Source: an uncultured Candidatus Poseidoniales archaeon (GTDB lineage Archaea > Thermoplasmatota > Poseidoniia > Poseidoniales > Thalassarchaeaceae). From it: a DNA stretch of 37,603 bases. Location of the stretch: NCBI GenBank assembly GCA_902573115.1, contig CACGIM010000008.1, positions 1-37,603 on the forward strand, given 5' to 3'. Under the pieces are notes generated by a model. It was not told the origin of the DNA. It searched no databases and worked only from the letters and a program-made list of their open reading frames with translations. Shown one piece after another: positions 8,306 through 15,692 of the stretch. The translations under genes and the position numbers were made by a program. Position 1 is the stretch's first letter. Each line of letters begins with the position of its first letter.

Positions 8306-9457
8306 ATGGTTATCCTCTATTCAACACGCCTGATGTGTGTGAAGCACCTCATAGAGAGAGTTCTCGAGCTCCAGGATGAAGAGACTCAGTCTCCAACATT
8401 ACCCGAGTTGGAAGAAGTTCCTGACCTAGAAAACCTTCTAAGGTCACTCCAGCCAAAGATTAGGGTATTTGGTTGTGGAGGATGCGGATCAAACACAGTC
8501 GCCCGATTAGAGCAGGAGGGCTTGTTCGATGGTGAGTACGTCAAGGGGATGGCAGTAAACACTGACGCTCAGCATTTGTTGAGAGTCAATGTAGAGAACA
8601 AAGTCCTGATTGGTCGATCCGCCCGAGGCAGGGGGGCGGGGGGCGATCCGGAGAAAGGAGAACAGGCAGCATACGAGTCCGAACGTGTGCTAAAGAATGA
8701 GGTGGAGGAATGCGATCTTGCATTCATCACCGCGGGCCTCGGCGGCGGCACTGGTACAGGTAGTGCCCACGTCGTCGCCAGGCTCGCAAAGGCTTCTGAA
8801 GCACTGACGATCGCAGTAGTGAGCTATCCATTCGTATCCGAGGGAGCCGTAAGAAGACAGAATGCAGAGTGGGGACTTGAAAGGTTGAGAGAGGTTTGTG
8901 ACACCGTAATTGTACTACCTAATGAAAGACTACTAGAGGTTGAAGGAGTCAGGGATTTACCCCTAGACGCGGCATTCAGAGTTGCAGATGAGTTGCTAAT
9001 GAGAAGCATTTCTGGAGTATCTGAAATGATTGCCAAGGAGGGAGTAGTAAATCTTGACTTCCAGGATCTCAGGTCAGTGATGGAGAATGGCGGAGGAGTT
9101 GCAATGATCGGACTCGGTGAGGCCACAGCAGAAGAAGGAGCTGAAAGGGCGACAATGGAAGCATTGCAATCACCTCTTTTAGATATAGACATATCAGATG
9201 CAAGGGGGGCGCTGGTTAACGTTGTTGGCGGGCCGGGCCTGACTCTTGGAGAAGCGGAGCAATGTGCGAAGATTATCCGAGAGAGTATCAACCCTTATGC
9301 CAGGATGATTTGGGGAGTAACTACTGACGAATCAATGGGGAGGGATATTAGGGTACTTCTAGTTCTAACCGGGGTCAAAAGCGAGCAGATTCACGGTGCC
9401 TCTCTCCACACACAAATGAGGAACCTTAGGAATAGGACAGTCGAATTCGTAAGTTAG
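8306..9457 (+). CDS. ftsZ: cell division protein FtsZ
   Basis: The 383-residue product carries the tubulin/FtsZ GTP-binding signature GGGTGTG at 146-152 (AGLGGGTGTGSAHVV), the N-terminal nucleotide-binding GCGGCGSNTV near 57-65, the NTDAQHL segment and the T7-like synergy region NLDFQDLRSVM (Asp-Leu pair completing the GTPase of the neighbouring subunit). FtsZ polymerises into the division ring. The length fits archaeal FtsZ, and the unusual feature is a loop ARGRGAGGDPEKG that is standard for the family. Two starts are possible: ATG 8306, favoured by the TATA-like box at leaderless distance, or ATG 8333 (MCVKHLIERVL), which resembles other archaeal FtsZ N-termini. I see no membrane-tethering tail beyond residue 383. 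Confidence 0.96.
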   Translation: MVILYSTRLMCVKHLIERVLELQDEETQSPTLPELEEVPDLENLLRSLQPKIRVFGCGGCGSNTVARLEQEGLFDGEYVKGMAVNTDAQHLLRVNVENKVLIGRSARGRGAGGDPEKGEQAAYESERVLKNEVEECDLAFITAGLGGGTGTGSAHVVARLAKASEALTIAVVSYPFVSEGAVRRQNAEWGLERLREVCDTVIVLPNERLLEVEGVRDLPLDAAFRVADELLMRSISGVSEMIAKEGVVNLDFQDLRSVMENGGGVAMIGLGEATAEEGAERATMEALQSPLLDIDISDARGALVNVVGGPGLTLGEAEQCAKIIRESINPYARMIWGVTTDESMGRDIRVLLVLTGVKSEQIHGASLHTQMRNLRNRTVEFVS

Positions 9458-9502
9458 GACTTACAAAGATTGGTGATAATCGATTATCTAACCTCCCGTC
9501 GT

Positions 9503-9510
9503 CCTTAAAT
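9503..9510 (+). promoter_or_regulatory. candidate TATA box of the secE-spt5-ribosomal operon
   Basis: CCTTAAAT lies in the spacer after ftsZ. Initiation about 25 bases downstream (near 9530) would exclude the TTG at 9510 as a start and favour the GTG at 9549, before which GGTGAT could pair with 16S rRNA. Moderate support, based on composition and spacing only. Confidence 0.35.
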
Positions 9511-9548
9511 TGAGTCTGCGGGTCGCCCAGAACCTCATTGGTGATAGC

Positions 9549-9812
9549 GTGGCTGTTGAAAAGTCAAAAGTAGGACCCATCGAAGAGATGGCCCAATCGT
9601 GGCAGGATGAGATTGAGGGCAGGGTAAAGGGACTTCAGACCGGTTCCTATGCTAGAATTTTGAAGATGGCCAAGAAGCCGTCTAAGCAAGAGTTTAGGCA
9701 AACTGTTATTGTTTGTGGCATAGGAATGTTTGTTCTGGGTGCAATTGGCTTCGTAATCCTAGCTTTGATGGTGAATGTTTTCCCTCCATTTTTTGAATGG
9801 CTGACTGGGTGA
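9549..9812 (+). CDS. secE: preprotein translocase subunit SecE (Sec61 gamma)
   Basis: A short single-span protein. The family pattern is seen in SYARILKMAKKPSKQEFRQT, an amphipathic helix with the 'KPxxxEF' turn, followed by one membrane helix VIVCGIGMFVLGAIGFVILAL. SecE braces the SecY channel for co-translational export and membrane insertion. Its position immediately before Spt5 and the ribosomal proteins is the conserved archaeal order. The start is ambiguous: TTG 9510 extends the protein by 13 residues, whereas GTG 9549 (MAVEKSKVGPIEEM) fits the probable promoter. The N-terminal stretch before the amphipathic helix is longer than in most archaeal SecE proteins (about 60 residues in total). 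Confidence 0.88.
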   Translation: MAVEKSKVGPIEEMAQSWQDEIEGRVKGLQTGSYARILKMAKKPSKQEFRQTVIVCGIGMFVLGAIGFVILALMVNVFPPFFEWLTG

Positions 9813-9821
9813 GGTGTTAGC

Positions 9822-10688
9822 GTGTCAGAGGCATTCACAGTATACCTCCGAAGCGGAGAGAAGGTTCTGGTTATGCAGAGAGCTGATGAGGTAGCTGATT
9901 TTCCGGGCGCATGGGATGGAATTTACGGGGTAGGTGATCCCTCAGACTTGGATTCAGTCATGTCTCGAATTACAGAGTGCACTGGAATCCCTGTAGATAA
10001 ATTACAATATGTAAGGTCCGGAATGGCTCGAGGGCTAGCCTACGGGAACAGGTTGAGCGATGTCACCCCCCTTCTATTTGTGACTGAAGAGGCTGAGGTC
10101 TCCGCAGGGACATTATACAAGAATTCAGAATGGTTAGACCCGGGAGCTATTCAGACGAAGGACTACGCTACGCCACAATTGAGAGAGATGTACGGAGACG
10201 TCGCTTCCTACTTATACATCCTGAAGACATCGATAGGTCAGGAACAAAATGTAGCCGGAGAAATTAGAGCTCGACTTTCGGGAACTGGATCATTGAAAGA
10301 CATTCAGGACAAGATATTCGGGGTTCTGAGTCCCCATTACATGAAGGGATTCATCTTTGTTGAGGCGACCGCAATGCACCATGTGCAGAAGCTCATTGGA
10401 AGAGTTGGAGTCGGTGTTACTCCACTAAAGAATTGCAGCAAGGTACTCGATGGAGAGGCCCCTTTGGAGGATGTTTTGCCATATCTCGAGCCTAAAGCTG
10501 CTACATCTGGAATAGAGGAAGGTTGCATCGTTGAGATTTCGGGTGGAGCCTTTAGGGGTCAGGCCGCCCGAGTGACCAGAGTGGCGGAGTCCAAAGAGGA
10601 AGTCACTGTAGAGCTATTCGAAGCAGCGGTTCCTGTGGCACTAACGGTTAGAGCGGACCAAGTCAGGGTCACTCAGAGAGTTGAGTGA
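9822..10688 (+). CDS. spt5: Nudix-like domain fused to transcription elongation factor Spt5 (NusG)
   Basis: The C-terminal half is a standard archaeal Spt5: NGN domain at about 130-218 (YLYILKTSIGQEQNVA, then HYMKGFIFVEA and GVGVTPLKN) and a KOW domain at about 231-260 (IEEGCIVEISGGAFRGQAARV). Spt5 binds the RNA polymerase clamp with Spt4 and raises processivity. Ordinary archaeal Spt5 is about 150 residues; here residues 1-128 are an extra domain resembling Nudix hydrolases: VLVMQRADEV, FPGAWDGIYGVG and SEWLDPGAI match the strand, Trp and 'EW' landmarks. The Nudix box (about 36-56) is degraded: the Arg-Glu and Glu-Glu metal-binding pairs are not intact (SRITECTGI), so hydrolysis is doubtful. 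The GTG at 9822 follows a GAGGTG ribosome site and overlaps nothing, so the fusion is one continuous frame. Confidence 0.88.
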   Translation: MSEAFTVYLRSGEKVLVMQRADEVADFPGAWDGIYGVGDPSDLDSVMSRITECTGIPVDKLQYVRSGMARGLAYGNRLSDVTPLLFVTEEAEVSAGTLYKNSEWLDPGAIQTKDYATPQLREMYGDVASYLYILKTSIGQEQNVAGEIRARLSGTGSLKDIQDKIFGVLSPHYMKGFIFVEATAMHHVQKLIGRVGVGVTPLKNCSKVLDGEAPLEDVLPYLEPKAATSGIEEGCIVEISGGAFRGQAARVTRVAESKEEVTVELFEAAVPVALTVRADQVRVTQRVE

Positions 10689-10710
10689 CCTCTAATCAGC
10701 CTTTTTTCAT

Positions 10711-11049
10711 GTGGCATCATTATCAAATAGGGAGAGCAGGTCGGCCGATTCCGCGACAAGGGGCTTGTACATGTCAGCACGCAATGAGACTCCACACAAA
10801 GTTATCCAAGAGCTGGGTAAAAAGAAGTGCAACGGGTCCTGGGAAGAGTCCACTGAGAACCTGACCATGGACCAAGTGAAGAACGTAGCAGAGTCCCAGA
10901 AAGATAGGCTGACGGGCAAGTCACTGTACGCTAGGTGCAGAGAAGTTATGGGTACTTGCGTTGCAATGAGAGTGAAAGTCGAAGGAATGGAGCCAAAAGA
11001 GGCTCTAAGCGCAATGAGCGAGGGGGCATTTAACGAGCATTTTAGTTAA
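10711..11049 (+). CDS. rpl11: ribosomal protein L11, C-terminal domain only
   Basis: From about residue 46 the sequence matches the L11 C-terminal, rRNA-binding domain: ENLTMDQVKNVAES, KDRLTGKSLYARCREVMGTCVAM and VEGMEPKEAL, including the conserved 'GTC' near residue 81. Archaeal L11 is about 160 residues; this one is at most 112, and the proline/glycine-rich N-terminal domain ('PGPPLGPALG') that contacts translation factors is missing. Only about 22 bases separate the frame from Spt5, so the missing part is not hidden in another frame. TPHKVIQELG (27-36) may align with the linker before the C-terminal domain. Starts: GTG 10711, or ATG 10771 (MSARNETPHK, 92 residues), the latter preceded by AAGGGG. 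The gene sits in the standard L11 position before L1. Confidence 0.8.
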   Translation: MASLSNRESRSADSATRGLYMSARNETPHKVIQELGKKKCNGSWEESTENLTMDQVKNVAESQKDRLTGKSLYARCREVMGTCVAMRVKVEGMEPKEALSAMSEGAFNEHFS

Positions 11050-11061
11050 ATTTCACGAATT

Positions 11062-11088
11062 GCGGGAGAGGTGAATCTCGTTTACCGC
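11062..11088 (+). promoter_or_regulatory. hairpin in the L1 leader, candidate L1 autoregulatory site
   Basis: Between the L11 stop and the L1 start the RNA can fold into GCGG (11062-11065) paired with CCGC (11085-11088), continuing with GAGA (11066-11069) paired with TCTC (11076-11079). A five-base bulge GTTTA (11080-11084) sits on the 3' side and the loop is GGTGAA. Two stems flanking an asymmetric internal loop is the general shape of the 23S rRNA and mRNA sites bound by archaeal L1 (known for methanogen L1 operons). The position just upstream of the L1 ribosome site supports a translational control role; binding itself is inference. Confidence 0.45.
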
Positions 11089-11101
11089 AGAGGTGAGTAA
11101 T

Positions 11102-11746
11102 ATGAAAGAAAATCTACAGTCAGCGATTCAGAAGGCATTGGACGATTCTCCCGACAGGAGCTTCGTAGAGTCGATAGAAATATCCTTCACAATAAAGGAT
11201 GTAGATCTGAAAGTTCCTACAAACAGAATTCAGGAAGAGGTTCGACTTCCTTCTGGAAGAGGGAAACCAGTGAAGATAGCAATGTTCGCGGGTGGGGAGA
11301 TGGCAGCAAAGGCAAAGGCCGCAGGACTCGATGTTATTGACCCCTCAACTATAGAGGATTTAGGCGGAAACAAGCAGAAAGCTAGGAAATTGGCTAAGCA
11401 GTATGACTTCTTCCTATCCGAGATCCCCCACATGGGTACAGTTGGAAGATTTCTGGGGGGCGTATTAGGTCCTCGTGGTAAAATGCCTCGTCCTGTCCCC
11501 CCTACTCTTGATCCTGCTGCCCTTGCTTCAGGATTGAAGGACACGGCAATTGTTCGTTCTAGAGATAGGGTGACATTCCATACCGCAGTAGGATCTAGGG
11601 AGCAGGGGATTGAGGACTTGACCTCCAACGCCGTTGCAATATGGGATAGAGTGACAGGTAAACTTGAGAGGGGAGCGGGAAACATTCGCTCTTGTTACGT
11701 AAAGACCTCCATGGGGCCATCAGTCAGGGTAGAGGTGGTTATGTGA
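11102..11746 (+). CDS. rpl1: ribosomal protein L1
   Basis: The product has about 214 residues, the normal size for archaeal L1, a two-domain protein that binds the L1 stalk of 23S rRNA and helps release deacylated tRNA. Landmarks include DVDLKVPTNRIQEEVRLPSGRGK at the start (first part of domain I), the domain-II segment FFLSEIPHMGTVGRFLGGVLGPRGKMP, the family hallmark, and TSMGPSVRVEV at the end. The ATG at 11102 is chosen because GAGGTG at 11090-11095 is correctly spaced before it; GTG 11093 would lie within that ribosome site. Its stop overlaps the start of L10 (GTGA, 11743-11746). Confidence 0.96.
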   Translation: MKENLQSAIQKALDDSPDRSFVESIEISFTIKDVDLKVPTNRIQEEVRLPSGRGKPVKIAMFAGGEMAAKAKAAGLDVIDPSTIEDLGGNKQKARKLAKQYDFFLSEIPHMGTVGRFLGGVLGPRGKMPRPVPPTLDPAALASGLKDTAIVRSRDRVTFHTAVGSREQGIEDLTSNAVAIWDRVTGKLERGAGNIRSCYVKTSMGPSVRVEVVM

Positions 11747-12759
11747 TTCCTAAGGTAGCAGGATGGAAGAAAGATAGGGTGTCTCAACTCACTGATATAT
11801 TCACCAGTGAGGGAGTAGTTGCCGTGGTTGATGTCTCCGGAGTCCCTGCTAGTAATATGATTGACATGAGGAATACTCTCAGGGATAGGATGAGTATCAC
11901 AATGGCGAAGAAATCCCTGATGAAGATTGCATGGGCTGACTCGGGAAGGCCGGCTGATGAATTCGACTCTCTTCTTGATGGGGCCGAGCAGCCATGCGTT
12001 GTCCACAGCAGTTCGATGAATGCATTTGAGATTTTTAGTGAACTGGAAAAGACTCGTCAAGGAAGACCGGCAAAGGCAGGCGAGAAGTTTCCCGAGGACG
12101 TCACCATTCCTGCCGGGCCAACAGAGTTCGGTCCTGGCCCAATTGTCGGAGAATTCAATGCCGTGGGAATTCCAGCAAAAATAGACAAGGGCAAGGTGGC
12201 AATCCAGAAGGAGACCACATTTGAACAAGGTCAGGAGATTTCCGCCGATTTAGGAATAATGCTTTCTAAATTAGGAATAAACCCAATAGAGATAGGATTG
12301 ATTCTGACTGGTGCTATAGAGGATGGTCACATCTTCTATTCATCCGACCTTGACTTGGATACCGATGGTCTAAGGCAGGACATAATTTCTGCCACTTCTG
12401 GAGCATTCAATTTAGCCTGCAACGTTAGCTGGTTCTCATCAATCACAACTCCAACACTTATTTCAAAAGCCTCTGGAGAGGCTCTTTCGGTCGCAATAGA
12501 GGCAGGGATAATCAACGATGAAACTGCAACCATCATTATCTCTAAGGCAAAGAATAGTGCACTTGCGCTAGCCGGACAATTAGATTCCTCAGCTCTAGAT
12601 GAAGAGCTTCTCGCTGCTCTTGGAGCAGCCAGCCACAGTGCTGAAGTCGCCCCCTCCGAGGCGACGGAATCGGAAGAGGCCGAAGAGGCCCCTCCCGTTG
12701 AGGAAGAGGAGGAAGAGGAGGATGCTGGGTTCGGTGGACTGGGCGATCTCTTTGGTTGA
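11743..12759 (+). CDS. rpl10: ribosomal protein L10 (P0 stalk base)
   Basis: The 338-residue protein is the archaeal P0-type L10 that anchors P1 dimers at the GTPase centre. Its N-terminus is [20 protein letters not shown], it includes the rRNA-binding segment [22 protein letters not shown], the second domain [16 protein letters not shown]1-binding helices rich in Ala, and a long Glu tract ending in [10 protein letters not shown], the conserved C-terminal peptide that contacts elongation factors. The GTG at 11743 overlaps the L1 stop, and GAGGTGG lies about five bases before it, so translation is coupled. The Glu tract is coded by a purine run of GAG/GAA codons near 12697-12722. Confidence 0.95.
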   Translation: MIPKVAGWKKDRVSQLTDIFTSEGVVAVVDVSGVPASNMIDMRNTLRDRMSITMAKKSLMKIAWADSGRPADEFDSLLDGAEQPCVVHSSSMNAFEIFSELEKTRQGRPAKAGEKFPEDVTIPAGPTEFGPGPIVGEFNAVGIPAKIDKGKVAIQKETTFEQGQEISADLGIMLSKLGINPIEIGLILTGAIEDGHIFYSSDLDLDTDGLRQDIISATSGAFNLACNVSWFSSITTPTLISKASGEALSVAIEAGIINDETATIIISKAKNSALALAGQLDSSALDEELLAALGAASHSAEVAPSEATESEEAEEAPPVEEEEEEEDAGFGGLGDLFG

Positions 12760-12775
12760 AAAAAAGGTGAATGAA

Positions 12776-13090
12776 ATGGAATATGTATATGCTGCAATGT
12801 TGTTGCATTCTGCAGGAAAGGGCATCGATGACAAGGCCGTCAACTCCGTGTTGAAGGCTGCTGGAGTCGAGGCAGACGGGGCGAGAGTAAAGGCCCTTGT
12901 TGCCTCTCTAGGCTCTGTCGACATCGATGAGGCCATGGCGACCGCAGTCGCCGCCCCAGTGGCCTCAGCTGCTCCGGCTGCTTCTTCTGGTGGATCCGCT
13001 GCTGAGGCAGCTCCCGCTGAGGAAGAGGCTGCTGAGGAGCCTGAGGAAGAAGCGGGTGGCTTCGAAGGTCTGGGCTCCCTCTTCGGCTGA
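12776..13090 (+). CDS. rpl12: ribosomal protein P1 (archaeal L12)
   Basis: A 104-residue acidic stalk protein. The N-terminal dimerisation and P0-binding helices are [18 protein letters not shown] and [23 protein letters not shown]; they are followed by an Ala/Pro/Glu-rich flexible hinge and the C-terminal [11 protein letters not shown] that recruits elongation factors. This peptide is nearly the same as the L10 tail, as is normal in Archaea. The ATG at 12776 is preceded by AAAGGTGA at 12763-12770. It is the last gene of the recognised ribosomal block. The full-length P1 and L10 make the shortened L11 (the other component of the stalk base) more striking. Confidence 0.95.
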   Translation: MEYVYAAMLLHSAGKGIDDKAVNSVLKAAGVEADGARVKALVASLGSVDIDEAMATAVAAPVASAAPAASSGGSAAEAAPAEEEAAEEPEEEAGGFEGLGSLFG

Positions 13091-13123
13091 ATCAACGATT
13101 TGAACTAATGACGCGAAGCCGCT

Positions 13124-13624
13124 ATGGGCGAGGGCCTCGAGGGTGGCGTGAGACAAATGGAGCGGATGCTCGAAATTCCGGTTAGCATAGTGCCTACTGA
13201 GGCAATCAGGGCCCTGCGAGAGATTGGGGAATCCAGAGGCTGGGTCATGAGTCGTTTTGAGGAATCTACGATTGTACACAGATGGGCCATTATTGTTCCA
13301 TTGACGAAGAGAGCCCGCGTTCTTGGTCTTTCAGTAAATAAAGGGAGAGCAAAGGGGCTCTCTATTCGATCTTGGAGCCACGTTCCGGGTTCGGCAGGTC
13401 GTCTTTCCTATGTTTCTTTTAGGATTCCCGAGTATATGGATGGTCAAGAATGGTGTGAATTTCTGGAGGAGTGGGTGGCAAAGCTTCCCAGATGTCCATG
13501 GAAGTGGAGCTTCATGGAGAGGTCGATGATTGGTTATCTTCTCCCGGAGTTTCGATCTTCTAGGAAGTTGTTCTCCAAAGAGGGTTTAGATGTGAAGGGT
13601 TGGGAGTCCAAAGATAATCGATGA
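13124..13624 (+). CDS. unknown soluble protein downstream of the ribosomal operon
   Basis: I do not recognise this 166-residue product. It is mixed alpha/beta in appearance, with no signal peptide or membrane segment. It is notably rich in Trp, Arg and Ser (for example SRGWVMSRF, IVHRWAIIVPL, SIRSWSHV, PRCPWKWSFMERS). The N-terminal IPVSIVPTEAIRALREIGESRGW could be a strand-helix unit. Start ATG 13124 lacks a clear ribosome site; ATG 13157 (MERMLEIP) is an alternative. It lies 33 bases after P1 on the same strand and could be co-transcribed, so a role linked to translation is possible but is guilt by association only. Confidence 0.65.
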   Translation: MGEGLEGGVRQMERMLEIPVSIVPTEAIRALREIGESRGWVMSRFEESTIVHRWAIIVPLTKRARVLGLSVNKGRAKGLSIRSWSHVPGSAGRLSYVSFRIPEYMDGQEWCEFLEEWVAKLPRCPWKWSFMERSMIGYLLPEFRSSRKLFSKEGLDVKGWESKDNR

Positions 13625-13693
13625 TTGAGGCTAATATGTATCTTCAAGGCATAGGATTTGATAGGGGCGGTGTAGGACCCGAGACCGAGCCAC

Positions 13694-14359
13694 ATGGACT
13701 TTCAGGATCTCGTAGATTCTCCTCAGAAAGTTAAAACTCTAGCTGGATCGGTAGCTTTCATGGTCGTTTTTCCCATATATTTCGCAGTATTACCATCATT
13801 AATCGATGAGGATATATCAGGAGGATCATCACCCGGTTTGTCTGGTTCAATAAATGTGATCTTCGAGGAGAGTGAGATTACTCTGAGCGAATCAGTCACT
13901 CTTGGTGATGGAGAAAGTCATGATACATTCTTCGATTTGATGCTGGATTATGAGAGGATTCTTGGTTACGTAGAGCTACAAGTGTTATGTTTTGATGGGG
14001 ATGACCCGGGGCCTGGTTTCACAGATTCAGTTGATGGCGCTAGTGATCTAAGCGATCTGGATGGGATAGAAGATCAGTCAGATAGCGGGGAATGCTCCGG
14101 AGGTGGGGGTGGTGGATTTTCTATGAGATGGGACGTTACCGAGAACTACACAGGAGAGTCATATACATCGGAGAACATGAGTGAGAGTGAGATTAGAAAT
14201 ATCTGGGTGGATAGTGGTAAAGGTAGAGGCACATGGCTCGCAACAATTACTGCCTCAATAGAGGCTGCACCAATTGCTGGTGGCTTCATAGACGATGATG
14301 AGGAGTTTGAAATCACTTGGACTGCAGTCCACTATAATCTCACAATAGAGCCAGCTTAG
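13694..14359 (+). CDS. unknown membrane-anchored or secreted protein
   Basis: A 221-residue protein with one hydrophobic segment near the N-terminus (TLAGSVAFMVVFPIYFAVLP, about 16-35) and then an acidic, Gly/Ser-rich extracytoplasmic region including an Asp-rich stretch (DGASDLSDLDGIEDQSDSG) and a poly-Gly run after a Cys (ECSGGGGGGFS). The rest looks like beta-strand material. Two cysteines (VLCFDGDD and GECSGG) could form a disulfide. No family is recognised. The acidic low-complexity loop is typical of surface proteins in marine archaea. It converges with the GTPase gene, with two bases between stops. Confidence 0.6.
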   Translation: MDFQDLVDSPQKVKTLAGSVAFMVVFPIYFAVLPSLIDEDISGGSSPGLSGSINVIFEESEITLSESVTLGDGESHDTFFDLMLDYERILGYVELQVLCFDGDDPGPGFTDSVDGASDLSDLDGIEDQSDSGECSGGGGGGFSMRWDVTENYTGESYTSENMSESEIRNIWVDSGKGRGTWLATITASIEAAPIAGGFIDDDEEFEITWTAVHYNLTIEPA

Positions 14360-14361
14360 AT

Positions 14362-15645
14362 TCATGTCTTGGCGTGGATACTCACTACGTCTCCGTAAAT
14401 GAGTTCGTGTTCCGCTCCGATGACTCTGCCTGACTTTGCGTCTACCGCTCTCACAAAACCTTCTCCAAGATCTGTATGTACCTGAAAAGCCAGCCCTCTG
14501 GCAGTAGTACCCTGAGGTACTAAAATTGCGTCAGGCAAGGGCTTACCCTCACCATCCACCCAATGTTTCTCATCATGAACTGGATAAGAGACGATCTGCG
14601 AAAGCTGTCTGAAGACCACATCTGAAAGAAGGCCAACAAGACCTCCCCCCTCCCATGATGATAGCGAATTGGAAATAGACTTGAGTGCCTCTCTTTGTTT
14701 TGTTGACAGGTTGGATTCTCCCAAATCGGTTAAATCGAATTTGGTGCCCCCGGTGTGGTATCTAATCATGCCAGAAGAAGAAGCCCTACGTAGGGCAAGT
14801 TCAGCCTCTGCGCTTGTGAAGACCATTTTTCCTCCCAATGATTCAATCTCCGATTGCAATTCTTTGCCAGTGTGGATTTGATTGTCTGCCTTGTTAGCGA
14901 CAATCGACAATGGAAACAGCTTCTTCCTGATTATTGAGGCTAGTGTAGAGATTTCTTCACTACCCCATGAGGTTGGAGAGCTTGAGCTAGGGTGCTCTTT
15001 CATAACAGAAGATATTCCCGATGAAACATGGCTCTCTCTTGCCCCTATTCCGGTTAATCTCTCCAATATGTGCTCTGTAATAGCTCGAATTCCTTCTGCT
15101 TGTGCCCTTCTAGATGCTCGTTCCCATCCGTTGACAATTATGCCCATTACCCATGAGTCAAGCTCAGAGAGTAGGAAACGGAACTCTGCCATTGGTTCTG
15201 AGCCACCCGATCCAACAGGATTTCCTTCTAGGTCAGTTGATCCCGAGACATCAACTACCTGAATAAGTGCGTCACACCTAGAAAGATCCGATAGGAATTG
15301 ATTTCCCCTCCCTCTTCCTTCATGCGCACCAGGAACTAATCCTGCTACGTCGACTAGGGTCACAGGAACCAGTCTTTTGAATCCAGAACATGAGCCTGAA
15401 TTAGGAATGCAAATGCTTCCTTCCCTAGGATCTTCGGAATCAGACGGATCCAGCCTTCCAGAAGACTCTCTTCTCTCCCTTAATATCTGGCAAGCACAGG
15501 GCTCAGGAAGAGGGACCCAGGTCACTCCGACATTCGGATCTATTGTTGTAAAAGGATAGTTAGCAATGTCGACTGGCATCTCCGTTAGTGCTGAGAATGC
15601 TGTTGACTTCCCTACATTTGGCTTACCAACTAGACCTATGCGCAT
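14362..15645 (-). CDS. YchF/Obg-type GTPase with TGS domain
   Basis: The protein of about 427 residues begins MRIGLVGKPNVGKSTAFSAL: P-loop GKPNVGKST within the first 15 residues, followed by the switch I region IANYPFTTIDPNVG and the G3 motif DVAGLVPGAHEGRGRGN. A G4-type NKAD occurs in SIVANKADNQ, so, unlike bacterial YchF (NVNE), guanine specificity is likely. The C-terminal residues (AFQVHTDLGEGFVRAVDA to YGDVVSIHAK) form a TGS domain. Relatives (archaeal YchF/Obg-type proteins) associate with ribosomes or tRNA. The frame extends upstream to a TTG at 15669, but the ATG at 15645 gives the usual family start directly before the P-loop strand. Confidence 0.9.
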   Translation of the reverse strand: MRIGLVGKPNVGKSTAFSALTEMPVDIANYPFTTIDPNVGVTWVPLPEPCACQILRERRESSGRLDPSDSEDPREGSICIPNSGSCSGFKRLVPVTLVDVAGLVPGAHEGRGRGNQFLSDLSRCDALIQVVDVSGSTDLEGNPVGSGGSEPMAEFRFLLSELDSWVMGIIVNGWERASRRAQAEGIRAITEHILERLTGIGARESHVSSGISSVMKEHPSSSSPTSWGSEEISTLASIIRKKLFPLSIVANKADNQIHTGKELQSEIESLGGKMVFTSAEAELALRRASSSGMIRYHTGGTKFDLTDLGESNLSTKQREALKSISNSLSSWEGGGLVGLLSDVVFRQLSQIVSYPVHDEKHWVDGEGKPLPDAILVPQGTTARGLAFQVHTDLGEGFVRAVDAKSGRVIGAEHELIYGDVVSIHAKT

Positions 15646-15692
15646 GCTATCTAACCCCGCTACTAACAACTGGCGAATGGACTATGTGGTGC

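Noticed and set aside
10701-10709. T-run CTTTTTTC between Spt5 and L11 as a terminator
   Set aside because: Archaeal terminators can be T-rich, but six T within a conserved operon with closely spaced genes is weak evidence; at most it attenuates.
10711-10800. Frameshift hiding the L11 N-terminal domain
   Set aside because: I read all forward frames from the Spt5 stop to the L11 core; none gives the Pro/Gly-rich N-terminal sequence, and only about 22 bases are non-coding.
12336-12797. Minus-strand Ser/Ala-rich frames opposite the L10 and P1 tails
   Set aside because: They mirror the GAG/GAA-rich acidic tails; the coding genes on the plus strand are certain.
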